From contig NZ_FZNM01000003.1 in the NCBI RefSeq assembly GCF_900188295.1, positions 62,001 to 126,000 of the forward strand: a stretch of DNA of 64,000 nt. The letters run 5' to 3'. Shown piece by piece: positions 15,814 to 25,294 of this stretch; positions within the stretch are counted from its first letter, which is position 1; every line of letters begins with the position of its first letter. The translations under genes and the position numbers were made by a program. The DNA comes from Paracoccus sediminis (GTDB lineage: Bacteria; Pseudomonadota; Alphaproteobacteria; Rhodobacterales; Rhodobacteraceae). The notes below the pieces were generated by a model. The model saw nothing but the letters and a program-made list of their open reading frames with translations, made no database searches and was not told the origin of the DNA.

Positions 15814-18189
15814 ATGGAGCTTTTGGACGATTCCGACGACATGGGCGATGTGCCGCTGTCCCGCCGCGCGATGGCCGCCCGTCCCGCGCCCTATCTGGAC
15901 GGGCTGAACCCGGCGCAGCGCGCCGCGGTGGAAACGCTGGATGGGCCGGTCCTGATGCTGGCGGGCGCGGGGACCGGCAAGACGCGCGCGCTGACCACGC
16001 GGATCGCGCATCTGCTGATGCTGGGCCAGGCCCGGCCGGGGCAGATCCTGGCCGTGACCTTCACCAACAAGGCCGCGCGGGAAATGCGGGACCGTGTCGC
16101 CCGCCTGCTGGGCGATACGGTCGAGGGGATGCCGTGGCTGGGCACGTTCCACAGCATCAGCGTCAAGATCCTGCGCCGCCATGCCGAACTGATCGGCAAC
16201 GGCGATCTGCACCTGAAGCCCTCCTTCACGATCCTGGACACCGACGACCAGATCCGGCTGATGAAGCAGTTGATCCAGGCCGAAAATCTGGACGAGAAAC
16301 GCTGGCCCGCGCGCCAGCTGGCCGGGCTGATCGACGGCTGGAAGAACCGCTGCCTGACCCCTGCCCGTCTGCCCAAGGGCGAAGGCACCGCTTTTGACGG
16401 CTGGGGCGGGCGGCTGTACGCGGCCTATCAGAACCGGCTGCTGGCGCTGAACGCGGTCGATTTCGGCGATCTGCTGATGCATTGCGTCACGCTGTTCCAG
16501 GCGCACCCGGACGTGCTGCGGTCTTGGCAGGATCGGTTCCGCTATATCCTGGTGGACGAATACCAGGACACCAACGTGGCCCAGTACCTGTGGCTGCGGC
16601 TGCTGGCGCAGTCGCATCGCAACATCTGCTGCGTGGGTGACGATGACCAGTCGATCTATGGCTGGCGCGGGGCCGAGGTCGGAAACATCCTGCGGTTCGA
16701 ACACGATTTCCCCGGCGCCCAGGTGGTCCGGCTGGAACAGAACTATCGCTCGACCCCGCAGATCCTGGCCACCGCCTCCGGGCTGATCGCGGCGAACCAG
16801 GGCCGCCTGGGCAAGACCTTGTGGACGGATGCCGAGGGCGGCGAAAAGGTCCGCCTTATCGGCCATTGGGACAGCGAGGCCGAGGCCCGCTGGATCGGAG
16901 AGGAGATCGAGGCCTTTCACGGCGGCCATCGTGCCGTCATCGGCCGCACCAGCCTGAACGACATCGCCATCCTGGTCCGCGCGTCCCACCAGATGCGCGC
17001 GTTCGAGGACCGCTTCATGTCGATCGGTTTGCCCTATCGCGTGATCGGCGGTCCGCGGTTCTATGAACGCGCCGAAATCCGCGACGCGATGGCCTATTTC
17101 CGGCTGGTGGTCAGCCCCGCCGACGACCTGGCCTTCGAACGCATCGCCAACACCCCAAAGCGCGGCCTGGGCGAAAAGGGCTTGAAGGCCATTCAGGCCA
17201 TGGCACGGGCGCGCGGGCTGTCGCTGCTGGACGGCACCGTCGCGGCGCTGACGGCAGGCGATCTGTCGGGCAAGGCGGCGGCCCAGATGCGCCAGTTCAC
17301 CGCGGCCGTGGGCCGCTGGCACGCCGACGCCCTGGACGACCGGGTCAGCCATGTCGAACTGGCCGAACGGATCCTGGACGAATCCGGCTATACCGCCATG
17401 TGGCAGGCCGACAAGACGCCCGACGCGCCCGTCCGTCTGGACAACCTCAAGGAACTGGTCAAGGCGCTGGAGGAATTCGAGAACCTTCAGGGTTTCCTGG
17501 AACATGTCGCCCTGGTGATGGACCGCGACGACGGGGACGCCGCCGAACAGGTCAGCATCATGACGCTGCACGCCGCCAAGGGGCTGGAGTTTCCGGTGGT
17601 CTTTCTGCCGGGGTGGGAGGACGGGCTGTTCCCCAGCCAGCGCGCCATGGACGAAAGCGGCACCAAGGGGCTGGAGGAGGAACGCCGCCTGGCCTATGTC
17701 GGCATCACGCGGGCCGAACGGCTGGCCACGATCAGCTTTGCGGGCAACCGGCGCCTTTACGGGCAATGGCAAAGCAGTATGCCCTCGCGCTTCGTCGATG
17801 AACTGCCCGCCGATCATGTCGAGGTTCTGACGCCCCCCGGCCTTTACGGCGGCGGCTACGGCGCGGCCATGGCCTTTGCGGCGGGCGGGCCGGTCAACGC
17901 GCTGCACGAACGCGCGGCCAAGGCCGATGTCTACAATTCGCCCGGATGGAAGCGGATGCAGTCGCGCACTACCGAACGCAAGGGTCCGGTCCACCGCACG
18001 CCGGTCATCATCGACGCCGAACCCGCCGCGAAATTCACCGTGGGCGACCGCGTGAGCCACGCGAAATTCGGCCAAGGCACGATCATGGGCATCGCCGAGG
18101 ACACGCTGACCGTCCGGTTCGACACCGGCTTCAAGACCATCAAGGCGGCCTATGTCCAGCCGGTTGGCGGGGACGACGTTCCGTTCTGA
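15814..18189 (+). CDS. UvrD/PcrA-type ATP-dependent DNA helicase
   Basis: Superfamily 1A 3'-5' DNA helicase used in nucleotide excision and mismatch repair, about 791 residues. Motifs in order: LNPAQRAAVE (Q motif), GAGTGKTRALTTR (Walker A), FTNKAAREMRDRV, LVDEYQDTN (Walker B), GDDDQSIYGWRGA, EQNYRST, TLHAAKGLEFPVVF, and EERRLAYVGITRAERL. The C-terminus (FTVGDRVSHAKFGQGTI) is the Tudor-like domain that in PcrA contacts RNA polymerase. I prefer the ATG at 15814 (MELLDDSDDMGD); the in-frame ATG at 15784 adds ten non-conserved residues and neither has a good ribosome-binding site. Confidence 0.93.
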   Translation: MELLDDSDDMGDVPLSRRAMAARPAPYLDGLNPAQRAAVETLDGPVLMLAGAGTGKTRALTTRIAHLLMLGQARPGQILAVTFTNKAAREMRDRVARLLGDTVEGMPWLGTFHSISVKILRRHAELIGNGDLHLKPSFTILDTDDQIRLMKQLIQAENLDEKRWPARQLAGLIDGWKNRCLTPARLPKGEGTAFDGWGGRLYAAYQNRLLALNAVDFGDLLMHCVTLFQAHPDVLRSWQDRFRYILVDEYQDTNVAQYLWLRLLAQSHRNICCVGDDDQSIYGWRGAEVGNILRFEHDFPGAQVVRLEQNYRSTPQILATASGLIAANQGRLGKTLWTDAEGGEKVRLIGHWDSEAEARWIGEEIEAFHGGHRAVIGRTSLNDIAILVRASHQMRAFEDRFMSIGLPYRVIGGPRFYERAEIRDAMAYFRLVVSPADDLAFERIANTPKRGLGEKGLKAIQAMARARGLSLLDGTVAALTAGDLSGKAAAQMRQFTAAVGRWHADALDDRVSHVELAERILDESGYTAMWQADKTPDAPVRLDNLKELVKALEEFENLQGFLEHVALVMDRDDGDAAEQVSIMTLHAAKGLEFPVVFLPGWEDGLFPSQRAMDESGTKGLEEERRLAYVGITRAERLATISFAGNRRLYGQWQSSMPSRFVDELPADHVEVLTPPGLYGGGYGAAMAFAAGGPVNALHERAAKADVYNSPGWKRMQSRTTERKGPVHRTPVIIDAEPAAKFTVGDRVSHAKFGQGTIMGIAEDTLTVRFDTGFKTIKAAYVQPVGGDDVPF

Positions 18190-18267
18190 AGGTTGGCCGT
18201 TCCGACGCGGCTGGCCCCCTGTCCTGCGGGCTGCTAGGCTGGCGCAAACCGCAAACCGGACCGCCCC

Positions 18268-18549
18268 TTGGCCGCTTTCTTCCGCCTGATCCTGTTCCTG
18301 CTGATCGCCGAAACGGTGTTCTATGTGCTGCTGCGGGTCTATCTGCGGTCGCTGCGGACCGAACGGCTGGAGGACCGCTGGAACGAACGCCATCCGGCCA
18401 TGCCGGGGAACACCCCCGCGCGGCGCGCGTTCGTCCGCAGGTCCATGGCCGGGTTCGACAGGACGCTGCGTTCGCGGCTGTTGCTTCTGGTCTTCGTGCT
18501 GCCCAATCTGGCGGTGGCGGGCATCATCTATTGGGTCAATTGGCAGTAA
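18268..18549 (+). CDS. small two-helix membrane protein, function unknown
   Basis: 93 residues from a TTG start. The first helix is FFRLILFLLIAETVFYVLL and the second LLLLVFVLPNLAVAGIIYWV, with a basic, Arg-rich loop between them (SLRTERLEDRWNERHPAMPG and following). The loop should be cytoplasmic. It lies 12 bases upstream of the DUF1523 gene, and that gene overlaps deoC, so it heads a likely operon with the deoxyribose genes. The start is uncertain because no clear ribosome-binding site is seen. Confidence 0.65.
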   Translation: MAAFFRLILFLLIAETVFYVLLRVYLRSLRTERLEDRWNERHPAMPGNTPARRAFVRRSMAGFDRTLRSRLLLLVFVLPNLAVAGIIYWVNWQ

Positions 18550-18561
18550 GGCGCGGCAATC

Positions 18562-19128
18562 ATGCATTATCTCAAGGTCGCGGTCGGCGTGCTGTTCGGC
18601 ATCGCGGTGTTTCTGTTCCTGGACTATGCGCTGCCGTCCAAGAACACGGTGCGCATCACCAACACCTATAACCGCCTGACCTCGGTCACGGCGTCGAACG
18701 CCATCTTCTATGCGTCCGACAACACCGGCACGGTCGAAAACGCGCAAGGCCAGCGGGACGTCCGCTTTATCGAGACGGTGCGGCCCAGCGGAAACGTCTT
18801 TGTCTATCGGAACGAGGACACGGGCTGGATCTGGCCCCCCTATTTCAAATACGACAGCGCGAATTTGCAGGCCGAGGCGACGAATCTGCAATCGGGCCGC
18901 GACAACCCGCAGTGGGTCAGCGTCACGGCCTATGGCTGGCGGATGGCGTTCCTGTCCACCTATCCCAACGCGGTCAGCATCGATACGCTGGCCGGGCCGG
19001 ACGAACGGCCCCGCAACTGGGCGGCAAGCATCGTTTGCATCGTGCTGCTGATGGTTCTGGCCTTGCTGTGGCGGATGTGGGCGCAGTTTCAGGACCGCGG
19101 GCTGCGCGGCTGGCGGAAAAAACCATGA
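18562..19128 (+). CDS. DUF1523 family membrane protein
   Basis: 188 residues of unknown function, recognised as DUF1523, a family common in Rhodobacterales. An N-terminal membrane helix (VAVGVLFGIAVFLFLDYAL) is followed by a periplasmic domain (KNTVRITNTYNRLT, then RDVRFIETVRPSGNVFVYRN and WIWPPYFKYDSANLQAEA), and a second helix near the C-terminus (AASIVCIVLLMVLALLWRMW). The stop overlaps the deoC ATG. The operon position next to deoC does not reveal its role. Confidence 0.8.
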   Translation: MHYLKVAVGVLFGIAVFLFLDYALPSKNTVRITNTYNRLTSVTASNAIFYASDNTGTVENAQGQRDVRFIETVRPSGNVFVYRNEDTGWIWPPYFKYDSANLQAEATNLQSGRDNPQWVSVTAYGWRMAFLSTYPNAVSIDTLAGPDERPRNWAASIVCIVLLMVLALLWRMWAQFQDRGLRGWRKKP

Positions 19129-20066
19129 CCCGCAACCCCGGCACCGATCTGCGCACCGACGGTTTTGCCGACATCCGCATCAACACCCCCGCCGTCGAAC
19201 GCCGGGCGGCCACCCTGCCCGCCCGGCGCAGCCTGAAAAAAGATCATCAGGCGGCCTGGCTGCTGAACGCGGTGCGCTGCATCGATCTGACGACGCTGGC
19301 GGGCGACGACACGCCCGACCGTGTGGCGCGGCTGTGCGCCAAGGCGCGACAGCCCATCGCCCCCGACCTGCTAGAGGCGATGGGCGTGACCGGCCTGACC
19401 ACGGGGGCGGTCTGCGTCTATCCGACGATGGTCGCGCCCGCGAAACGCGCGCTCGGCAATTCCGGGATCCCCGTCGCCAGCGTCGCCACGGGCTTTCCGG
19501 CGGGTCTGATGCCCCTGAACCTGCGGCTGGCCGAGATTCTTTACGCCGTCGAACATGGCGCGGACGAGATCGACATCGTCATCACCCGCGCCCATGTCCT
19601 GCGCGGCGACTGGTCGGCGCTGTATGACGAACTGCGCGCCATGCGCGAGGCCTGCGGAGACGCGCGGATGAAGGCGATCCTGGCCACCGGCGATCTGAAA
19701 TCGCTGGAGAATGTCGCCCGTGCCAGCCATGTCGCGATGCAGGCCGGGGCGGACTGGATCAAGACCTCGACCGGCAAGGAAGGCGTGAACGCCACCCTGC
19801 CTGTGTCGCTGGTGATGTGCCGGGCGATCCGCGATTACCGCGACCGGACCGGCCATGTCGTCGGCTTCAAGCCCGCCGGGGGCCTGCGCACCGCCAAGGA
19901 CGCGATCAGTTGGCAGGTGCTTATGGCCGAGGAACTGGGCCACGACTGGCTGCGCCCGGATCTGTTCCGCATCGGGGCGTCCAGTCTGCTGGGCGATATC
20001 GAGCGCCAGATCAGCCACCATGTCACCGGCCGCTATGCCGGCGCCCACCGCCAAGCCATTGCCTGA
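19125..20066 (+). CDS. deoC: deoxyribose-phosphate aldolase
   Basis: Cleaves 2-deoxyribose 5-phosphate into glyceraldehyde 3-phosphate and acetaldehyde in deoxynucleoside breakdown. 313 residues, a class I (Schiff base) aldolase of the longer alphaproteobacterial type. Visible family segments: VRCIDLTTLAGDDTP, VATGFPAG, EIDIVITRAHVL, and the active-site region WIKTSTGKEGVNATL with the Schiff-base lysine, followed by GFKPAGGLRTAKDA. The ATG overlaps the stop of DUF1523; the aldehyde dehydrogenase begins 7 bases after the stop. The pair can convert deoxyribose phosphate to glycolytic triose and acetate. Confidence 0.95.
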   Translation: MTRNPGTDLRTDGFADIRINTPAVERRAATLPARRSLKKDHQAAWLLNAVRCIDLTTLAGDDTPDRVARLCAKARQPIAPDLLEAMGVTGLTTGAVCVYPTMVAPAKRALGNSGIPVASVATGFPAGLMPLNLRLAEILYAVEHGADEIDIVITRAHVLRGDWSALYDELRAMREACGDARMKAILATGDLKSLENVARASHVAMQAGADWIKTSTGKEGVNATLPVSLVMCRAIRDYRDRTGHVVGFKPAGGLRTAKDAISWQVLMAEELGHDWLRPDLFRIGASSLLGDIERQISHHVTGRYAGAHRQAIA

Positions 20067-20073
20067 GGACCGA

Positions 20074-22397
20074 ATGACCAGCGTGAGCGAATTGATGGAA
20101 ACGATGGACTACGGCCCTTCGGTCGAGGATAGCGCAACGGTGCGCGACTGGCTGGCGCGGCGGGGTGCTTTCGGGCATCTCATCGGCGGCGCCTTCACCG
20201 AACCGGGAAAATTGTTCGACAGCCGCGACCCCGCAACGGGCAAGACGCTGGCGCAGGTGACGCAGGGGACGGCAAAGGACGTCGCGACTGCCGTTGCAGC
20301 GGCCCGCGCGGCGCAGCCGGGATGGGCGGCGTTGACGGGAACGCAGCGGGCGCGCCATCTCTATGCGCTGGCCCGGCATGTCCAGAAACGCGAACGCTTC
20401 CTGTCGGTGCTGGAAACGCTGGACAACGGCAAGCCGATCCGGGAATCGCGCGACATCGACGTGCCGCTGGTCGCGCGGCATTTCTATCACCATGCCGGTT
20501 GGGCCGAACTGCGCGACACGACCTTTCCCGGCCATGCACCGCTGGGCGTCTGCGGCCAGATCATTCCATGGAACTTTCCGCTGCTGATGCTGGCCTGGAA
20601 GATCGCACCTGCCCTCGCGGCGGGCAACACAGTGGTCCTGAAGCCTGCCGAATACACGCCGCTGACCGCCCTGGCATTCGCCGAGATCTGTCAGGAGATC
20701 GGCTTGCCCGCCGGCGTCGTCAACATCGTGACCGGCGACGGCGCCACGGGCGCGGCCCTGGTGGCCTCGGATGTGGACAAGATCGCGTTCACCGGCTCGA
20801 CCGAGGTGGGGCGCGCCATCGCAGGCCAGCTTGCCGGAACGGGCAAGCGACTGACGCTGGAACTGGGCGGCAAGTCGCCCTTTGTGGTGATGCCCGACGC
20901 CGATCTGGACGCCGCGGTCGAGGGCGTGGTGGATTCGATCTGGTTCAACGGGGGCCAGGTCTGCTGCGCCGGATCGCGCATCCTGGTGGCCGAGGCCGTG
21001 GCGGACCGGTTCGAGACGCTGCTGGCCGCCCGCATGGCCCGGCTGCGGGTCGGACCGCCGCTGGACAAGTCCAGCGATCTGGGCGCCATCGTCGATCCGA
21101 TCCAGAAGAACCGGATCCTCTCGATCTGCCGGTCTGCCGTCGATGCCGGGGCGGAACTGGTGGGCGGGGCCGCGCAGGACGGCTGCTTCATCGCGCCCGG
21201 CTATCTGCGCAACATCGCCCCCGCCAATCCGGGCTCCGAACAGGAAATCTTCGGCCCCATCGCCACCCTGTCCACCTTCCGCACGGCGGACGAGGCGGTC
21301 GAACTGGCCAACAACACCCGCTATGGCCTTGCCGCCTCGGTCTGGTCGGAAAGCGCTGCGGTCGCGACCGACATCGCATCCAGGATCAAGGCGGGCGTCG
21401 TCTGGATCAACTGCGCCAACCTGTTCGACGCCGCCGCCCCCTTTGGCGGTTATCGCGAAAGCGGTTTCGGCCGCGAGGGCGGGCGCGTGGGGATGCTGGA
21501 TTATCTGGCGGAACTGCCGGTGGATGCAGCCGACGACCCCGCACCCGCCGCGCCCGTCGCCGCGACCACCGGCGCGGGCCATGCGGCGGATCTGGACCGG
21601 ACGGCCAAACTGTATATCGGCGGCGCGCAGAAACGGCCGGATGGCGGGGCAAGCTATGTCGTGCCGGGCGGGCTTGCCCCCCTGGGCAACCGCAAGGACA
21701 TCCGCAATGCGGTCGAGGCGGCGGCAAAGGCTGGAAAATGGGCAGCCATGGGCGGACATGCCCGCGCGCAGGTGCTGTATTACATCGCCGAAAACCTGTC
21801 GGCCCGTGCCGCCGAATTCGCCGCCCGCACCAGCCGGGCCGAGGTCGATGCCGCCATCGCCCGCGCCTTCCATTACGCCGCATGGGCCGACAAGTTCGAC
21901 GGCGCCAATGTCCAGTCCAAGCCCGGCCACCTGCTGAACGTGGTTAACGAACCTTATGGCGTCATGGGCATTGCCTGTCCCAATGCGCAGCCGCTGGCCG
22001 CGTTCATGTCGCTGGTGATGCCCGCCGTCGCGATGGGCAACCGCGTGGTCGCCATCGCCGCGCAGGACGATCCGCTGGCGGTGACGGATCTGTATCAGGT
22101 CTTCGACACCTCGGACCTGCCGGGGGGCGTCGTGAATATTGTCACCGGCCCGCGCGACGATCTGGCCCGCGTGCTGGCGGCGCATGACGATGTTGCGGCG
22201 ATGTGGGCCGTCGGCGGCGATCTGGCGGCGGTCGAACAGGCGGCGGGCGGCAACCTCAAGCCCGTCTGGGCGCCTGTGCATCGCGACTGGACCGGCCCGC
22301 AGGCCCAGGGCGAGGCGTTCCTGCACCATGCCACGCAGACCAAGACGATCTGGCTGCCCTATGGCGCCCTGCCCGAAGGCACCGGGTCCGCCGCCTA

Positions 22398-22401
<4 letters not shown>
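20074..22401 (+). CDS. aldehyde dehydrogenase with a second, inactive-looking ALDH domain
   Basis: 775 residues. The first ~490 form a complete NAD(P)-dependent aldehyde dehydrogenase: IIPWNFPLLMLAWKIAPALA, FTGSTEVGRAI, the general-base LELGGKSP and the nucleophile region NGGQVCCAGSRI. The second part (from about 510) repeats the ALDH fold (LYIGGAQKRPDGGASY, EPYGVMGIACPNAQPLAAFM, LPGGVVNIVTGP) but stops before any catalytic cysteine motif. Only one active site is therefore visible. Directly downstream of deoC, the obvious substrate is acetaldehyde from deoxyribose phosphate. GAGGACC precedes the ATG; the end overlaps convergent folE2 by 4 bases. Confidence 0.9.
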
Positions 22402-23360
<959 letters not shown>

Positions 23361-23462
23361 CGGGGCATCCTTCACGGGATCGCGGCACAATATGGGGTCA
23401 GGGCGCCGGAATCCAAAGAGCAAATCCGGCATATCGGGCCGCGCGGGCGACCCGATCGCCGT

Positions 23463-24650
23463 TTATGCCGCCAATGCCTGTCGCAGGTCGCGGATCAGAT
23501 CCCCCGCGTCCTCCAGCCCCACGGACAGCCGCAGCAGACCGGGCGTGATGCCCAGATAGGCGCGGTCGTCGTCGGACAGGCGCTGATGGGTGGTCGTGGC
23601 CGGATGGGTGACGATGGATTTGGAATCGCCCAGGTTGTTCGAGATGCGGATGATCCCCAGCCGGTTCAGGGCGGCAAAGGCGGCTTCCTTGCCCCCGGCA
23701 GGCTCGAACGCGATCATCGTGCCCCCCGATCCCATCTGCCGCATCGCCAGATCATGCTGGGGATGATCCTTCAGCCCCGGATAGATCACGCGCGACAGCG
23801 CCGGGTGGCCTTGCAGCGCCTGGGCGACCTGCAAGGCGGTATCGGCCTGGGCGCGGACGCGCAGGTCCATCGTGGTCAGCCCGTTCAGCATGATCCAGCT
23901 GTGAAACGGACTGATCGCCCCGCCGGTATGCTTCAGGTAAGGCTCGGCCACCTCGCGCACGAACTGCCGGGTGCCGCAGATGACGCCGGCCAAGGCGCGC
24001 CCGCCGCCGTCGATATGCTTGGTCGCGGAATAGACGATCACGTCGGCGCCCAGTTCGGCGGCGCGCGAAAAGACCGGGGTGGCGAACACGTTGTCGGCCA
24101 CGACCAGGGCACCGGCCGCATGGGCCAGGCGGGCGACGGCGGCGATGTCGATCACCTCCAGCGTGGGATTGGATATGGTTTCGAAAAACGCGGCCCTGGT
24201 GCCGGGACGCAGCGCGGCCTGCCACTGGTCCAGGTCGGTGCCATCGACATATGTGACCTCGACCCCGAAGCGGGCCAGCAGATCCAGGACATACAGGCAG
24301 GATCCGAACAGGGCGCGGGCCGCAACCACGTGATCGCCGGGCTTGCACATCGAAAACAGCGCGCCGTTGACCGCCGCCATGCCGCTGGCGGTGGCAAAGG
24401 CATCCTCGGTCCCCTCCAGGGCGGCGATGCGATCCTCGAACATGCGGCTGGTGGGGTTGCCATAGCGGGCATAAATGAATTCGTCGGGGCCGGTGCCCTT
24501 GAACCGCGCCTCGGCCTGTTCGGCGCTGTCATAGACAAAGCCCTGCGTCAGAAAGATCGCCTCGGCCATTTCGCCATACTGGCTGCGGCGGATGCCGTGA
24601 TGGACGGCTTGCGTGCGCGGGTGAAGGCCCTTTGCCGAACTGTCGCTCAT
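23463..24650 (-). CDS. metZ: O-succinylhomoserine sulfhydrylase
   Basis: PLP enzyme that makes homocysteine from O-succinylhomoserine (or the acetyl ester) and sulfide in methionine synthesis. 395 residues of the Cys/Met-metabolism PLP family. Visible motifs: YARYGNPTSRMFEDRIAALE, TASGMAAV, the PLP-phosphate region, VVADNVFATP, and the Schiff-base lysine in VYSATKHIDGGGR. The ATG at 24650 (MSDSSAKGLHPRTQAV) has AAGGGG upstream; an in-frame extension to 24704 is not protein-like. I looked for a SAM-II riboswitch in the leader, as some alphaproteobacterial metZ genes have, and did not see one. Confidence 0.93.
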   Translation of the reverse strand: MSDSSAKGLHPRTQAVHHGIRRSQYGEMAEAIFLTQGFVYDSAEQAEARFKGTGPDEFIYARYGNPTSRMFEDRIAALEGTEDAFATASGMAAVNGALFSMCKPGDHVVAARALFGSCLYVLDLLARFGVEVTYVDGTDLDQWQAALRPGTRAAFFETISNPTLEVIDIAAVARLAHAAGALVVADNVFATPVFSRAAELGADVIVYSATKHIDGGGRALAGVICGTRQFVREVAEPYLKHTGGAISPFHSWIMLNGLTTMDLRVRAQADTALQVAQALQGHPALSRVIYPGLKDHPQHDLAMRQMGSGGTMIAFEPAGGKEAAFAALNRLGIIRISNNLGDSKSIVTHPATTTHQRLSDDDRAYLGITPGLLRLSVGLEDAGDLIRDLRQALAA

Positions 24651-25292
24651 TCGAATGCCCCTTGCTGATACTGGCGGGTTAGCGCCCTCGGAGGGGTGGT
24701 GCAAGGGTCAAGGCCCGGATGCGGCGCCATCCGCCTGCCCACGAATGCCCGGCAATTCACGCCAAGGCTGAACGGTCCGCCCAGAGGCAGCGTCCGCATT
24801 TTTGCAAACCGTGCAAAATGCGGCCTGAATCAAACCGCTAAGGAAAAGTCTAGGCTTATTGTCCAAATGGACAGGTTGAGCGGAACGTGACGCGCAAGTA
24901 AGTTGATCCGGCAGTCAGGAATAGCGGGCTGCAAGACGTGGGGCTTCCCCGGACGACCGGAACTGGCCATGACGCTGGATGACGAGACGGCGCATCCGCA
25001 GGTCAAGTTGCGGCAGGCCGACGAAGGCCCCAAGGCAGGCCGCGCCATGTGCGACGGGGCGGCTGTCAAGAAACCTGGGCGGCAAGTCCATTTTTATGTC
25101 GGGTCGCGCATCGGCAACCGTTTCTGCATGGAATCGGGACTTCGGTGGCGCGGCAAAGTGTGTGTGCAAAGACTTGTCGATGTGACCGATCGTTTTTTGA
25201 TCGGTATCCTTGCGGGCCGCGTTGCTGGTATCGTTTTCTGTGGATGGCCCAAGACGCATCGGGGGGCGGAGAAATCCGCCCCCTGCGATTTT
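24651..25292. other. 642-base region without a convincing gene
   Basis: The region between metZ (starts at 24650, leftward) and the dctD stop. Short open frames exist on both strands, but composition, starts and codon use are unconvincing. It contains an inverted repeat (24860-24873), the pair of near-repeats TTGCAAACC and GTGCAAAAT (about 24801-24818), and the hairpin at 25262. A small RNA cannot be excluded. Confidence 0.55.
24860..24873. promoter_or_regulatory. operator-like inverted repeat upstream of metZ
   Basis: TGTCCA-AA-TGGACA is a perfect 6-base inverted repeat with a 2-base spacer, about 210 bases upstream of the metZ start. It stands out in an otherwise unstructured gap and could bind a dimeric regulator. 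No regulator is assigned. Confidence 0.35.
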
Positions 25293-25294
25293 TT
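25262..25294. terminator. strong hairpin at the dctD 3' end
   Basis: Stem GGGGGCGGA / TCCGCCCCC with a four-base loop (25262-25283). A run of six Ts follows on the plus strand (25289-25294), overlapping the dctD stop codon. It may end dctD transcription on the minus strand, or act as a terminator for a plus-strand transcript from the preceding gap. Confidence 0.5.

Noticed and set aside
15640..18891. A 1,083-codon open frame antisense to the helicase gene
   Set aside because: It mirrors uvrD codons in high-GC DNA, is rich in His, Gln and Arg, and shows no known motif; the helicase motifs on the plus strand are complete.
24651..24850. SAM-II, SAM/SAH or related riboswitch in the metZ leader
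   Set aside because: I searched the leader by eye for the conserved pseudoknot bases of these classes and found no match.
24915..25259. A 114-codon minus-strand frame in the metZ-dctD gap
   Set aside because: No ribosome-binding site, no domain-like pattern, and codon use unlike the neighbours.
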